A stretch of DNA of 64,000 nucleotides. Source: Lotus japonicus (Eukaryota > Streptophyta > Magnoliopsida > Fabales > Fabaceae). The stretch's first letter is position 1. Each line of letters starts with the position of its first letter. The position numbers were made by a program, and so were the translations under genes. Under the pieces are notes generated by a model. The model ran no database searches. It had not been told where the DNA came from and saw only the letters and a list, made by a program, of their open reading frames with translations. The stretch lies in NCBI RefSeq assembly GCF_012489685.1, contig NC_080044.1:24160369-24224368 (forward strand), given 5' to 3'. Of the stretch, positions 35,373 through 64,000 are shown one piece after another.

Positions 35373-37760
35373 GGGCACGCATATCATCTCCACGGGGGAG
35401 ATAATTGTTTGATTTTTTAATTAAGATAATTGTTGATTTATTTTGGAGATATTAGAATTTTTATTAAATTAAGAGATAAGATGGATTTAATTTTTGAATT
35501 GAGAAATTCAGTTAGGTGGAAGTAAGGTTTTAAGTTTGAATTTAATTAGTTTATTTTAAATTGATAATCCTTGAGAATTTTAATTAATTAAATTGTTTTA
35601 AGGATTTAGCTCAGATATGGACTAGATACACAATTAGTTTATTTGAGAGATAATGATAGTTATCAGTTAGGAATCAAACATAATATTTTATGTTTAATGG
35701 GGGAGATGCACATAATTTTTAAGAGGGATAGGGTCAGGCTTTTTTATTTTTCTTCATTTCCTTATAAATAGGTCAGTAGATGAGTGAGAAAATAGTTTTG
35801 GGAAAATCTCCCTCTATCTTGGTCAATGTATTTCTTCTTTCTCAAGGGGGGAATTATTTTCTTTTCTTCTTTCTTCAAAGCACAATGTAGGTGCTTATAT
35901 TTCTCCCTTGAGTTTTCTCTCTGTCTCGATGTTCTTCTATTTCATCTGCCTTCATCATTTTCTAAAAACAGTTTAGAAAAGCTTTTCTTTGAAAAATTTG
36001 GGTTTTTAAGAAAGTTATGAGTTCTTAATTTTTTTTTCTTCAATCAAACGAGTTTTATGAGTTTTTATTGTTGCAAAACCATGTCTTGCCACGTTTAGGT
36101 GTTCATAACATTGTCTTGAAAAGTAAGGATTAATCCTCGTTGAGTAAAAGTGGTTGCAACCTATATATATGTTTTGGGGGCTGACTTTTCTTTTTTATAC
36201 TTCTTTGGATTGGCACAAATTTTTATCAAGGACTAAAATTAAGAGTTTTGAAAAGCCTAGGGTCTTACTTTTAATTAATGAAAGTTACGGACCTATTTAT
36301 AAATAATTAGAAGTTCAAGGACTAATTCTTAAATATAGTTTCATAAAGGACCTTTTTGTAAATACTGAGTTCTTTGGGTCTTGTTTGCGAAACTATTTTC
36401 CATGCGTGTTTCAAAATTCTTATTCTCTAAGCCTTATTCGTATAGTTCTAGTCTGGTAAATTGGCTTAGTTTAAGGTCTAGCTGACGGGGTTCGTAAGGA
36501 TCTAGGACGTGAACTTGGGAAGGAAAGCGGCAAAAGTGAGGGCAACTGGTCTTAGAGTGTCTTTTGCATGTGATGTGTGTTATATGTTTGTTTACTGTGT
36601 CGTGAGGGCACTTCATTCTTAGAGCGTCTTGTGTGATTGATGTATGCATTGTGCTTTGTTGTGAGATCATGCTATATTGTATGCTTTGTTGAGATGATTG
36701 TGATCTATGAGATGGTGTCGTTGTTATTGTTGATTTATGCTAAGACATGTGATGTTATGCTATGATATTGATGATTATGCAATGATGTTTTGATGATGAG
36801 ATTATGCCATGATGATGTTATGTTGAGTTGTTATGTTGCATGTCTAACTTGAGACTTGCATGTGAATATGAGATGTGTTATCGTTCGCGATAGTTATTTG
36901 ATTGCATGGCATGTGCATAAGGGCCAACAAGGCTTACAACCGTGAAGTTTCGGACCATACCACCAAGGTTTGGAGCCGTGAAGGTTCGACAAGTCAAAGC
37001 CATGAAGGTTTGATTAGAGTGTGGGTTCGTCCAGGAAACAAGATGTTCCTAAAGAAATGGCATATCAACAATAGGTTACCGGTAGAGAAACTAGTGAACT
37101 AGGTATCTGTGAGATTGTCCCGCCTCCCATGCTTGCTTGTTGGCGTATATCCGAGTTTTTGTTGAGAGTCTACATATAGATTGACTTAGGGTCCAACATT
37201 GACTTCACCTATTATAATGTTTCTTGAGAACATGATATGTTGCTTATGTTATGTTGAACATACTTATGATAATAGAACCGTTGCTATGTAATAGTAGTGA
37301 TAACATGCTAAGTGTGATAGTGATGTCTATACTTGTTGATGATGACTCTGTTTGGATCTATGTTATGCTTTCATGTCTTTCCCTATAGGTCAATCCTTTT
37401 AGAAATTGACCCTCTCTATTTGTATTATCTATTGTGTGAGCGCTTAACACCATACCTTAGTAAGCGTGATGAGCAACGAGAACCGGAACACGACCAGCGT
37501 GGGCTACAAGCTTCTTGAAGGGGACTCACTGTCACCATGGATTATTAACGGTGACATTGTCGCGAGGAATGCACCTAAGTAGTGTCTTTTATAGTGCGTC
37601 GATCAACTAGTTTTGCTTCCGAGTCTTGTTATGTACCTTCTGGATCTTTTGAATAAGTCTCTTTTGTGTTGACTTGCGTGGTAGCACAGGGAGCAAGTTT
37701 ATCTTTTGGGTTACTTGGTTCTTGCACTTTGAATAATTGCTAGGTTTGGCCAAGGTTGTT
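35373..37760 (+). repeat. gypsy LTR-like sequence, plus orientation
   Basis: Non-coding DNA with the texture of long legume gypsy LTRs: GACGGGGTTCGTAAGGATCT, a GATGAT/TTATG-rich stretch (36670-36850), and repeated TTT-GAGCCGTGAAGGTT motifs. No primer site or pol frame is attached. The assignment is by resemblance only. Confidence 0.35.
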
Positions 37761-38282
37761 GCACATCGGGGAACCGCAGGAAAGCAATGCATCGGAACCT
37801 ACCCGAAACCTCAAATATAAATTCCTAAAATCTTTATGCAAGCTTAAACCAATAAGGGTAAGCTCTCTAACCCAAGGCTCTAGCCCTACACCCGACTCTA
37901 TTCTTCGAGTCATCTGCAGCTCTTCAAGTTCTTCTCTCCGACTCGTACGAAGATCAAGCTCCATCGAAGATTCTCCATCACCTAATAGCGTTAAGCGCTC
38001 AAACAACAAGTAGCAAATAGAAAGGGTTAACTCCATACAACTACCACATATAAAAGAGAAAATCATGTTATTCAAATCTAATACATGCCATGGTAAGTAA
38101 GCTACCAATTTAATTCAGGATAGATGACACCGTATATCTACCAACATGAAATCAAATCATATATCAGCATATCAGCAAAATCAACGATATGGTTTTGTCT
38201 CAGATATCAACAACTTAACAACATATATTTACTCAGATATCCACAACTTAACACCCTAGGTTTAAATCAGATAACCATAAAA

Positions 38283-38425
38283 TCAACAATATAACATCAA
38301 ATCAGATATCACTAACCTCAACAATACAACATCAAATCAGATATCGACAACCTCAGCAATATAACATCAAATCAGATATCAATAACCTCAACAATATAAC
38401 ATCAAATCAGATATCAATAAAACCA
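38283..38425. repeat. 35-bp tandem repeat, about four units
   Basis: Units reading CCTCAACAATATAACATCAA, then ATCAGATATCAATAA, repeat with few changes inside the gypsy LTR. Confidence 0.8.
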
Positions 38426-38445
38426 ACAATATGAGTCAATGAATA

Positions 38446-38975
38446 GCGTCTCGAAAGACGGGACAATGATAGGACACACCTCCTCATCGCCACTTATAAC
38501 GTCATACATGACGGGACAGACGTGGAACGACAACCATTGAATGCCACTTAATAACGCCTCGAAAGACGGGATAGACATGTGGAACGACAACCACTGAATG
38601 CCACTTAATAACGCCTCAAAAGACGGGACAACCATAGGACACACCTCCTGATCGTCACTTAGCGTCTCACAAGACGGGACAATGATAGGACACACCTCCT
38701 CATCGCCACTTAAACGTCACACAAGAAGGGACAATCATAGGACACACCTCCTGATCGCCACTTAGCGTCTCACAAGACGGGACAATGATAGGACACACAT
38801 CCTCATTGCCACTTAACGCCACAACGGACGGGACAATCATAGGACACACCTCCTAATTGCCTCTTAGCGTCTCACAAGACGGGACAATGATAGGACACAC
38901 CTCCTCATTGCCACTTAACGCCACAACGGACGGGACAATCATAGGACACACCTCCTAATTGCCTCTTTAGGACAT
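38446..38975. repeat. about 51-bp tandem repeat, about ten units
   Basis: Units contain GACGGGACAATGATAGGACA, CACCTCCT-AT and GCCACTTA. Alternate units differ (TCTCACAAGACGGG versus CCACAACGGACGGG), so later units form a higher-order pair of about 102 bp. One variant unit type carries GTGGAACGACAACCA. Confidence 0.85.
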
Positions 38976-41265
38976 CTCGAAAGATGGGACGATCCCGTGG
39001 GACATAACCACCTCAGCGCCACTTCAAGCAATTCAAAACATCTAATCCAACTAAGTAATCACTCAAACAACAATCTCAAATTCCATATTCAAATCAGGAT
39101 AATCACATGTTATTCATATTATCAACAAACATACGTCTCATCAAAATGCATACTAACTCAGCTCACTATTTCAACATAACAACAATCAAAGTATCAACAA
39201 TAACCCTGTCTTATCCACTAGAAAGCAGTAATGACAGAAACCAGTAAACGACCGAAGCCTCTCAAAAAACGGAGACACACGTCTCAATAAGTTCCCTCGG
39301 CCGAAGCCTTCAGAAAACATTTGGCACAAGCCTCAGAAACAGTCAACATAAGCAAGCATACAACATTGAAAGCATACCAACATTTCAATCAATTGCCAAT
39401 CAAGTTTAAACAACTTCATCTCAAACGCAGGCAGTGCGATAAAAGCATGCAAGACTCAAATGACGCTCTAAAACTGAGTTACCCCAGTCCAATCCAAAAT
39501 AAAGCTCCCGAACTCAGAAAGTTCCACGGGCGTCCTCCTCAGTTGTGAAACCTCACCAATTGTTCCAAAGTCTCTTTCCTCAGCTCAACTCGTTCCAAAC
39601 CTTAAGCAAAGTATCATTGCTTAGTCGCTAAGAAACAATACAACTAATAACACTAACAAAACCCAAAAAGAAGCTTTCGAAGCTTTAGAGTTCGACATTT
39701 AGGCACGAATGAACAATAAGACATGTTTTCGCTAAAATGCGCATAACTCGAGCTACAGAACTCGGAATGACACGAAACCAACGCCAAAATTTCGACAACG
39801 GAGAGGGCTACGTTATGGCTCAGGCCATACTAACCCAAAAATTATTTTTGGACACGGTACAGCTCCAAAAAGTTTCGGCCACTTTAGAAAATAGGGTTTC
39901 CGAACTTTTTCTTCGATCTAATTTAATTCCTAGGTATACGTAGGTGATATCTAGGCCAGGGAAACTCTCAGAAATATTTAACGACTAAAAATACGACTTA
40001 GGGGTATTTTGGTCCAGAATTAATGACCAAAAACTCAAAGTTGAAATTCTGAAAAACAAAATTGATGGGGTTGTTCACAACGACGTTTATAGCACTTAAT
40101 CTCAAGGGTACTAAGCTTGGTTGCGACTTTTTGATAATAAAGTAAGCCATGTGAAGAAAATGGGTTTTTAGTCAGTTTTTCAGATCTACGACGACTCGGT
40201 GAAAATCCGAACGATCCGACAGAGATTATAGCATGTTGGGTTGCAGTAGAAGATACTTGGAAAGAAAAATCGAGGTAATCAGACATTTTTACAAAAAGCT
40301 CAAAACTTTGAGCACAGAAATAGATAGAATAAGCCGACAGAAAGCAGAAATAGAAGTAGGATTAAGCATCCTTACCTCTGTGCCTACGCGTAGCTTCCGA
40401 AATCAGGACGATCGGGCAAGGATTGAAGAAAAATCTCACTCTCTCTTTCTCTCTTGGAGCTCTCGGCCACTTTGGGAGAAAATGAGATATTTTCTCATTT
40501 TTTCCCTTTTTATAGGAGAGGGGAAAATCCGAAAAATCGAGATTTTGCGGTTCCGGTCGTTTTGGTACTTTCATCTGCTGATAAAAATTGAGTATTCGGC
40601 GACAGAATGTCGAAACTCAAATCAAGGTTCATTTAATTGAGGAAAACGTCTCAAAGACGGTGTGAGTCGATTTACGCCGAAAAACTATTTTTTGCAGTCG
40701 ACGTCGGATGGAGAAACTTCCTTCTGAAGAAACGTCGCAATTGCTGAAAGAATTGTGATAACGCGGATGGAAACTTCGTTAGAAGCTCCGAATAGAAAAA
40801 CTCTTCATTCAGGGTCTTAATTAAAGTCCCCGAGAAGTTAAAGTATAGCTTCGACGGACTTCCGGGAAGCAAAACCTAACAAGCGTACAGTCCAGGGTTT
40901 CGTATCGAAACACTGGTCATGGGAAAAATACCTAGAGGTTCTTATTCTCCCTTCAATTCTAAAATTCTCTTAAACAGTGCTCTAGGAGCGGTATAGCCTT
41001 TTTCGGACACTCTCGACCGTAGTCGGGTGCGAATATGGCTCGTGCTATTACTTAAGCTGACTACAGTGTCAACCTTAAACATAATTTGAACTTAATTATT
41101 ATATAAATAGTTTTCGTGACTCGTAACAGGATTCGAGTCGTGAAAATAACATAAAACAATAAAATATAATTACTTAATTAATCAACACGACAAAAGTAAA
41201 TAAATAATCTAATTATTTAATTCGGGGTCTTACACTAGTGACCATCGAGAAATCAGAGTGTTACA

Positions 41266-41736
41266 GGTGGTGGGTTCATGGAAATCGTGGTGATTGTGGG
41301 TTCTAGAAGGTGTTTGATATGTGTTGGGTCCTCGATTACTTGAGTCTAGTTATCAAAATGTTTTAAGATCTCAATTTCTATTTTAACTGATTAATAATTA
41401 TTTACATGACTTATCATTTCGAATTAGAAACTAGTTTTGCGCATTTAGTTTTATTTTTAAGCATGGATATTACATACATGAATAATGACAAGAAATCGTA
41501 AGATATTTTCAATTAAGAATGAGAAAATTGAAAATGCTTATGTTGTTTCGGTTTTTGTCGGCAATTGAAATCAATTTATCTTTTCCATATCACTATACTT
41601 ATAGAGTCAATAGTTTTATATTAGGACCAATTCTAAATAACTAAAGTATATGTCTAAGTTTATCACCAAAATAAATTCTCCCCTTGGAAGAATTTCGTCC
41701 TCAAAATTCATCATCTAGTTCGCAAACAGATGAGGA
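41266..41736 (-). mobile_element. 3' internal tail of a gypsy element
   Basis: On the minus strand GAGGACGAAATTCTTCCAAG, then GGGAGAATTT (41674-41704), is the conserved sequence at the end of plant chromovirus pol frames, with the polypurine tract. It is separated from its pol gene by the insertion at 41737-44264. Confidence 0.65.
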
Positions 41737-44264
41737 TATTAAGTTCAAAACGCTGAATGCATCGTTTATCTTATTTTGAATGATAACAATTTTTAAAAGC
41801 GAAACATTCAAGAGTGCGAATGAACTAACTTAATATATTATATGAATTGCATTTCAAGAAATAACTCTCATACCCTTAGGGAAAGATCACTTGAAGAACC
41901 TTTTCTTCAAGATGACAAGAAGACAACTCACCCACAAGAAGAAAAGACTAGTCAACTGTCAACGCAGTCAAAGCGCAAGCAAAGACAAAGCAGACGACGC
42001 AGATAAAGGAAGCCATATCCACAGATCGTCTGAGCATCAACAAAGAAGAGATTGATCAAGCTCAAAGCTACAATGCAAGGAAGGAAGGTCGAACATCTCA
42101 GTCAGAAGGATCAACAAAGAAGATCAAAGCTTCAACGCACATCATGAAGAAGGAGAAGAATGATCAAACCCGCAATGAAACAAGCCAGCAAAAAAAAAAA
42201 AGCCATATTCGCTGGATCATCTATCTAAAGAAAGCAAGCTGGTGAAGAAGGCATCAAGATACATGATAAGACAAATCGTATGGATCATCTTCACTAGGAA
42301 AAGCTTCAAATCACATCTACACAAGAAGATCAAAGAACAAACTATGCAAGAACAAGTCAAGGCATTGGATCGTCTGAGAAGACTGCACGGAACGTCTATA
42401 GCTCAATGTCTATCTCAAGACTGATTAAAGAAAGTAGTGTCAAGAGAAAAGAGCGTCATATGCAAATGGAAATATCTCTAATACTCATGGGATAAAGTCA
42501 AGTGCTAGGAAATCACGTGATACTCTAAAAAGCACGTCGACCAAGGAAACCAGAGCAACATGTCTACAATCAAAGTTTCCTCTTTCTCTCTCATCAAGGA
42601 TTGACGAAATGAAGCAAAGCTTATTGTCTACGCCTAGTCTCATCGAATCAATTCAAGGCGAACTAGACAATCCATTTCTAAAGACGAATGAAGAAACTAG
42701 TCAGAGCTGAAAGCATCGTCCGAGGAAGATTATGGTAAGGAGAACTTCAGAGACAATCAAGCCATCATCATCTGAAGACTGCTGTACCAAGAAGGAAGAC
42801 ACGAGTAAAAGTTCTAGAGCGACTGAGCCAAAGCAGAAACACACTCATCGTCTGAAGAATTGAGGGAAGATCTTCTGAAGCAGAATGAAGAAAAAAGGAG
42901 CAGAAGATCGTCCGAGAAGTCAAAGTTCCTCTCCAGCAAACTACAAAGTCAAATCAAACAAGCTTTCCCTTGAAGATAAAATATAAAGAAAGCTTTGTGC
43001 AGAAGATTCAAATTGAAGATCAAATATCTGACACAATGCTATGACGAAGAAAAGCTCTATGGTGTCACTATCAGATTTTCATATCTCTACACTAACAAAT
43101 AGAAACTCATACCTATGCTACCTACTACATGACATATTACATCTTTACGAAATATGGTCTCTATCAAATAGTACCACACTCTGACGAAAGTACTGTTTGT
43201 GTTATTTGATCCAACAACTAGAAGCTTTGTGAACTCCACACTCCAACGGGCCGCAACAACTACTTTTTACTCACAAAGGATTCAGAAGTATAAAGGGAAG
43301 AAGTGAAGACTGGAGGAGGTAGCGCTTATGCTCACATGGATTGAGTTTTATGCTCAAATCACTTAAGCGTGAAAAGAAGCCTCAATGCTCAATCTCAGAC
43401 ATCGATGATGCGCTTCATGATCATATCATTCATCATCGTCTGATTCAACATATAGGATAGATATTCTTTAGAGTTAAATTCTTTTCTATCTCTATACGTA
43501 ATAGAACATAAAGCATAATCTTGGAGTTGAAAATCTCCTAAATTATGTTCATGGACTTAATTGATCTACTATCCCTCTTAGAAGAAGAGGTTTTAAAGTA
43601 GAAGAAAACGATCTTGAGAAAGATTGTTTTGGGATAAGTCCCGCCTAATACTTGTAAAGGAGGAGTCCTTCGAATACTTAGTAGGAGGAGTCCTTATAAA
43701 CTCAATGCCTGACGAGGCAGTGAAAGAATACGAGGAGTCCTTATAAACTCATAGGAGGAGTCCTTATAAATTCAATGCCTGAAGAGGCAGTGAAATAATA
43801 CTTGGAGGAGTCCTGAATAATACTCATTAGGAGGAGTCCTTATAAACTCAATGTCTGAAGAGGCAGTGAAATAATACTTGGAGGAGTCTTGGATAATACT
43901 CATGAGGAGGAGCCCTTATAAACTTAATGCCTGAAGAGGTAGTGAAATAATACTTGGAGGAGTCCTGTCGAATACTCACTGGGAGAAGTCATGTTTAATA
44001 CTTGTTGTAGGAGAAGTCCTTGATACTTGCATAGTGAAATTCCGTCTTTGCCAGAGACTGGATGTAGCCCTATCGTTCTGGGGGCGAACCAGGATAAATT
44101 GTCTGTGTCTATCGTCTATCTATTTCTCTTTCTCCTCGTTAACGTTTCCGCTGCCCCCAAACAATATCGACCAAAGTGTAATATCCCTTTATCGTTTGGA
44201 AATCCAATTTTTGGATGGCACAATTCAATCCCCCCTTTCTTGTGCTACTCTAATTTTAACTTCA
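41737..44264. mobile_element. solo-LTR-like unit, copy 2, inserted in gypsy pol
   Basis: 2528 bp flanked by GAGGA on both sides (41732-41736 and 44265-44269; the match extends to GAGGATA). On the minus strand it runs TGAAGTT ... GAACTTAATA. It matches copy 1 (33820-35366) in inverse orientation but is about 1 kb longer, partly through an array of GGAGGAGTCCT units at 43660-44015. No reading frame of note. A solo LTR is the simplest reading; a large non-coding element is the alternative. Confidence 0.65.
43660..44015. repeat. subrepeat array in the solo-LTR-like unit
   Basis: About eleven occurrences of GGAGGAGTCCT or near variants, spaced 25-50 bp. They alternate with CTCAATGCCTGAAGAGGCAG, GTGAAATAATACTT and AATACTCA blocks. 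Confidence 0.8.
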
Positions 44265-45300
44265 GAGGATACGACTCCTTCATACCCTCCTTCAGCTCCT
44301 AAGCAGCTTTGTGTTCACTTCCTTTCTCCCATGTTAACTTTGCCAATAGAACTTCTCTTTTCTTGAACTTCTTCAATTGTCTATCTTAGACCTTTACAGG
44401 TGTAGTTGTATACATCAAATTCTTATTTAGCAATATACGTTCAGGTTCTATCACGTCAGAGAGAGAGCAAACAAACACTTTCTCATTTGGGAATGTAAGA
44501 CATCATGTAGGTTGGACAACGACAATGGTAAATCTATATGGTAGGCTACTAGTCTTACTCTCTTGAGTATTTTGTATATATAGGTGAAGGTATTTCAGAG
44601 TATGTTTTTGAGAATTAATTGCCCTGCCAATTTCAGTGATTGGTGTGACTTTTAGAAACACATGATCTCCTTCTTGAAATTCTAAAGCCTTCCTCCTCTT
44701 ATCATATTAGTCTTAACTTCTCTATAATCCTTGTCACTTGCTTTAACATCACCTGAACTATATCAGGTCCTAAGGTCAACCTATCACCTTCAAACCAACA
44801 CAAAAGAGTTATACATCTTCTACCATACAAAGCCTTGAACGTGTCATCCCAATACTGGATTTGTAACTGCTATTATAAGAGAACTCTGCTAAGGACTGAT
44901 AGCTTTCTCAATTCCATTTGTAGTCAAGTACACGCGCCCTAAGCATGTCTTCCAATGTCTGAATGGTCTTCTCTGGCCATCTGACTAAGGGAGGTGTGAT
45001 AAACTAAAATTCAGCTCTCTCCCTAATGCCTTATGCCAACTTCGCTAAAACCTGGAAACAAATCTATGGTCTCTATCTAATATTATGTTAGAAGGCACTC
45101 CATGTAACCTCACAATATTCTTAACATACAACCTAGTCAACTTCTCTAAATGATAGGTCATACTTATAGCTAGAAAATGTTCACTCTTGGTGAATATGTC
45201 AACAATTACCCAAATTGCATCATGTCTTGTTTGGGGATCTAGGTAAACTTGACACAAAAACCATAACTATACCTTCCCACTTCCACTATGAGATTTCTAA
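44265..45300 (-). pseudogene. Ty3-gypsy pol remnant (integrase to C-terminus)
   Basis: The minus strand keeps a clear integrase core piece at 45257-45045: [20 protein letters not shown], then [13 protein letters not shown] and [10 protein letters not shown]. Toward 44265 it decays into chromodomain-like C-terminal scraps (TWE, then EGVVSSE-type). The end of the frame is cut off by the 2.5-kb insertion and resumes at 41736. It has many stops and frameshifts. Confidence 0.75.
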
Positions 45301-46080
45301 AGGTTGCAAGCTACCTAAAGGTTTATAGTGTTCAACCTTTGTCTTATGGAAAGTTAGACAAGTCATAACTTGCCTTACACCTTCCTTAACACTAAGCTCG
45401 CCCATGCTTTCCTTCTTCTTCCCTTTAATTACTTTTGATCTGTATGATTTATGGTTTATGTTGTTAGGTTTGCGAGGAGGAGGAGAGGTTAAGAATGTCT
45501 TCTTGATTTTGGGTTTGGGTTGAAATCCTAGCTTCTAGGAGGGAGAGATGGTTAGGTGAGCGAGAGGATGAGAAGGAGGAGATAAGGGTGGGATGAGAGG
45601 AGGAGGGGGATGATGATGATGATGATAAAGATGAAGATGAAGATTAAAAGTTTTTTTATTACTATATTTTTAGTTAATTATTTTTAATTTTTAATAATTA
45701 GCTATCTGGTGTGGAAACTAGAGAAAAAAATATAGCAATAGAAAAGCCACACAAGCTTCATTAAACACATGACAATACCACACATGTCTAACAAGGTCAC
45801 TTGGCAAAGTTGCTAGAGCTCAAACTCTGACTAGGACTAAAAGTGAGGTATTTCACCAAATGGAGGGATACTTTCAAGACTTTATTTTGACGAGAGACTA
45901 AAATTAAATAATGATAATAAATATACTTTTTTTTCATTATTTTAAAATAAAAATAAAAAAGTTAAAAAAAGGTACCCAAAAATGTTTTTAATTAAAAATG
46001 TAAAAATAATCTTATAGTACAAAGAGTAAAGAGTAATGGATGGCAAAACAACATTTGTTTAAGTGTCGATCGAAAACCTC
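45301..46080. other. RRC1 upstream region
   Basis: Contains decayed gypsy-like sequence to about 45430, then purine-rich GAGGA/GATGAT DNA (45470-45650) and AT-rich DNA. The RRC1 promoter should lie at its right end. No defined element is recognised. Confidence 0.35.
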
Positions 46081-46082
46081 TC

Positions 46083-46160
46083 TTGCCCTGAACAACAACG
46101 TTATTCATTGTTACTGCGCATCCCTCAGTTTCTCTTCTACTTCCGACGAAGAAAACCCAG
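46083..46160 (+). other. probable non-coding first exon of RRC1
   Basis: Ends GAAAACCCAG/GTGAGT, a strong donor. The matching acceptor TTTTTTGCAG ends at 46823, 21 bases before the start codon. The left end is a guess. Confidence 0.5.
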
Positions 46161-46844
46161 GTGAGTTGAGCTGAGTTCAGTTGCTACCCTTTTCTCGTTC
46201 TTCCATCGCTATCTGTGTATTGTTGTTGATGATGATGATGATGATGATTTTGCCTTCAGTTCAAGTCTTCAATCTCACTCTGTCAAAATTGGGAGGGAAG
46301 GGAATTCCAGACACGCATTCTTCGTAGCTGCTCCCAATTTTCGGGGAGGTTCGGATTTCCTCAATACCCATCTCTTTTTACTTTCATGTTTCAATGTTTG
46401 TTCCTCAATTAATGGTGTTTGATGTTGGTGGAGGGTTTTCTTCTCCTTCCAAGGTGGAGAGTGCTGATGAGTTATTTATTTAAAATTTATTTTATTGAGG
46501 TTAATCTAGTTTTGTTGCTGTTAATGGAGAAAGTGGGCACTGCATTTTAGGTCTCTTTGGTGTTTCCTTTGTTTTGTGGATAGGCTAGATTATTAGATAT
46601 GGGGGAGCAGAGATTGATGTGTTTTCTCTGCATTTTGGTTGTGATTGAAGTTTTCTGTTTTGAGTGCTGAATGGAGGTTTTAAATGAGGGAAAACTGAGA
46701 TTGTTGTAGAGAATGAGGAATGATGATGATGATGTGAGAAATGTAGGAAGATTTTGATAGGCGTTGTGTTGTGGAAAGTTTCTGATGTGAGGTCGTGCAA
46801 TGTGTTTGAATTATTTTTTGCAGGGTACCTGTGCTGAGGAAAAG

Positions 46845-63029
<16,185 letters not shown>

Positions 63030-64000
63030 GTATTTTTTATACTCTGCTTATCTATTATTGGATTGCCGTCGTTATAATTCATTTTATTGGTTTACAGTCA
63101 TATAATGTATTCATCATGCTTTTCTATTTTAGCTCGTTTGGTTTGTCCATTACTCCATTCCAGTAAATCTTAGGCCTAGGCCTAACTTTCAGGTCAATGG
63201 GCTTTAACTCAAATCCAAACATTAGATTAGACAGCCTTATGACCATGCCTGGGCTTGACCTGGTCAATGTCATCCCCAAATCATCGATCTAATTACAAGA
63301 CTTTGTACCACAACAAAAGATACTAAATTTATTTTGAATTTTGAACTGATATTTTCTCAATTTTAACACCCAGGACGACATTGGTTTGGCGTGAGAATCG
63401 TTGAACAGATATATTTCCTTACATTGTATTGTTTCCTTATGTTAGAAGTACAGTTCTTTTGCGTATGCTGAAATATCTGTATAAAGTCTCTCGATATTTT
63501 GTATAGAAATCATCGGCACTGAGATAGAAGATTTGTCCGGTGCAGATTGAGCAAGATAAGAGATTGACTTCAGCATAGTAGTCAATCCCGGATAGCGGCC
63601 GACCCCAAAAGTGGGATAGCGGGATGACCGCTATTCTGATTTTTCATATATAATTAATAGTATTATAGTATATACATGTAATAACTAAAAAATGATAAAT
63701 ACAACTTAAAATTCCTAACATGATGAAATGATAGAGAAGAGAGGAGGAGGATGCTATGCTGGAAGAGGAGAGAACCAAAGGGTAACAAAATGAATTGATT
63801 GAGAATAGAAAAATAAAGAGGAAAAGAAAGGAAAGAAAAATAGAGGAACAGAAAGATAAAAAAAAAACAGAGCAGAACAGAGGCCCAAGGGAAACAGGGG
63901 CAGTGGTCGCCGGAGATAGGCTGAAAGTCACCGCACAGTGTTCGCCGGAAGTTGGACGGTGCTTGTCGGAGGTCGGGCGGTGGCCATGGGTGCTGATCGA
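63030..64000. other. RRC1 intron 13 (incomplete) with repeat DNA
   Basis: The donor GTATTTTTT follows 63029 and no further exon is recognisable before the window ends. The stretch includes the TAGCGG repeat (63585-63645), purine-rich DNA, and a CGCCGGA-rich end that probably belongs to a repeat. Confidence 0.45.
63585..63645. repeat. TAGCGG/CCGCTA repeat, second member
   Basis: CCCGGATAGCGGCCG, GGGATAGCGGGATGACCGCT and ATTCTGATTTT mirror the motifs at 56085-56262. Confidence 0.5.

Larger units (their letters stand above)
37761..41265 (-). repeat. long Ty3-gypsy (Tekay-type) LTR, minus orientation
   Basis: Read on the minus strand the block starts TGTAACACTCTGATTTCTCG at 41265 and soon reaches TGTAAGACCCCGAATT at 41234, a start seen in plant chromovirus LTRs. 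It lies downstream of a minus-strand gypsy pol remnant (44265-45300), where the 3' LTR should be. It holds two tandem arrays (38283-38425 and 38446-38975). The lower boundary is a guess. Confidence 0.45.

Noticed and set aside
35390..37760. Complete gypsy element in plus orientation
   Set aside because: No pol frame, primer site or second LTR was found; only LTR-like texture is visible.

Overview
The window looks like nuclear DNA of a eudicot plant, most likely a papilionoid legume. It is AT-rich, its genes have many short exons with GT/AG introns, and it is loaded with plant Ty1-copia, Ty3-gypsy, hAT, LINE-like and MITE sequence. The legume assignment rests on the general look of the repeats and is inference. 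I see no bacterial, organellar or rRNA/tRNA features.

Four host genes can be reconstructed exon by exon. (1) A WEB1-family coiled-coil protein (chloroplast movement under blue light) lies on the minus strand at 4849-6908. It has two tandem copies of its 5' leader and promoter upstream. (2) The plant F-box/actin fusion ARP8 lies on the minus strand, with 12 exons over 11521-23684 and an uninterrupted 462-residue reading frame. (3) A CML21-type calcium sensor lies on the plus strand at 27561-29970, with 4 coding exons and 226 residues. (4) The 5' part of RRC1/SR140 (U2 snRNP-associated RRM-SURP-CID splicing factor) lies on the plus strand. Thirteen coding exons cover 46845-63029 (482 residues) and the gene runs off the right edge.

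The rest is transposon territory. ARP8 intron 8 holds a decayed copia whose 3' part was deleted down to the last 15 bp of its LTR. Other ARP8 introns hold a gypsy integrase fragment, a TRIM-like element, a copia LTR scrap and a MITE-like repeat. Between ARP8 and CML21 an hAT deletion derivative with perfect 8-bp target duplications sits inside an RNase H-like remnant. Between CML21 and RRC1 (about 30-46 kb) there is a nested gypsy region, with an LTR carrying tandem arrays and a 2.5-kb solo-LTR-like unit inserted in the gypsy pol gene. A related 1.5-kb unit lies in the opposite orientation. RRC1 intron 3 is 12.5 kb and contains a complete, young copia element in antisense (50237-55778; LTRs that read identical, 5-bp target duplication, one open gag-pol frame), followed by an old copia fossil.

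I do not see a new multi-gene system. The most unusual object is the young copia. A 352-bp block from its integrase/RT linker is present twice, identical by eye and in frame, and the second copy replaces or interrupts the stretch between protease and integrase.
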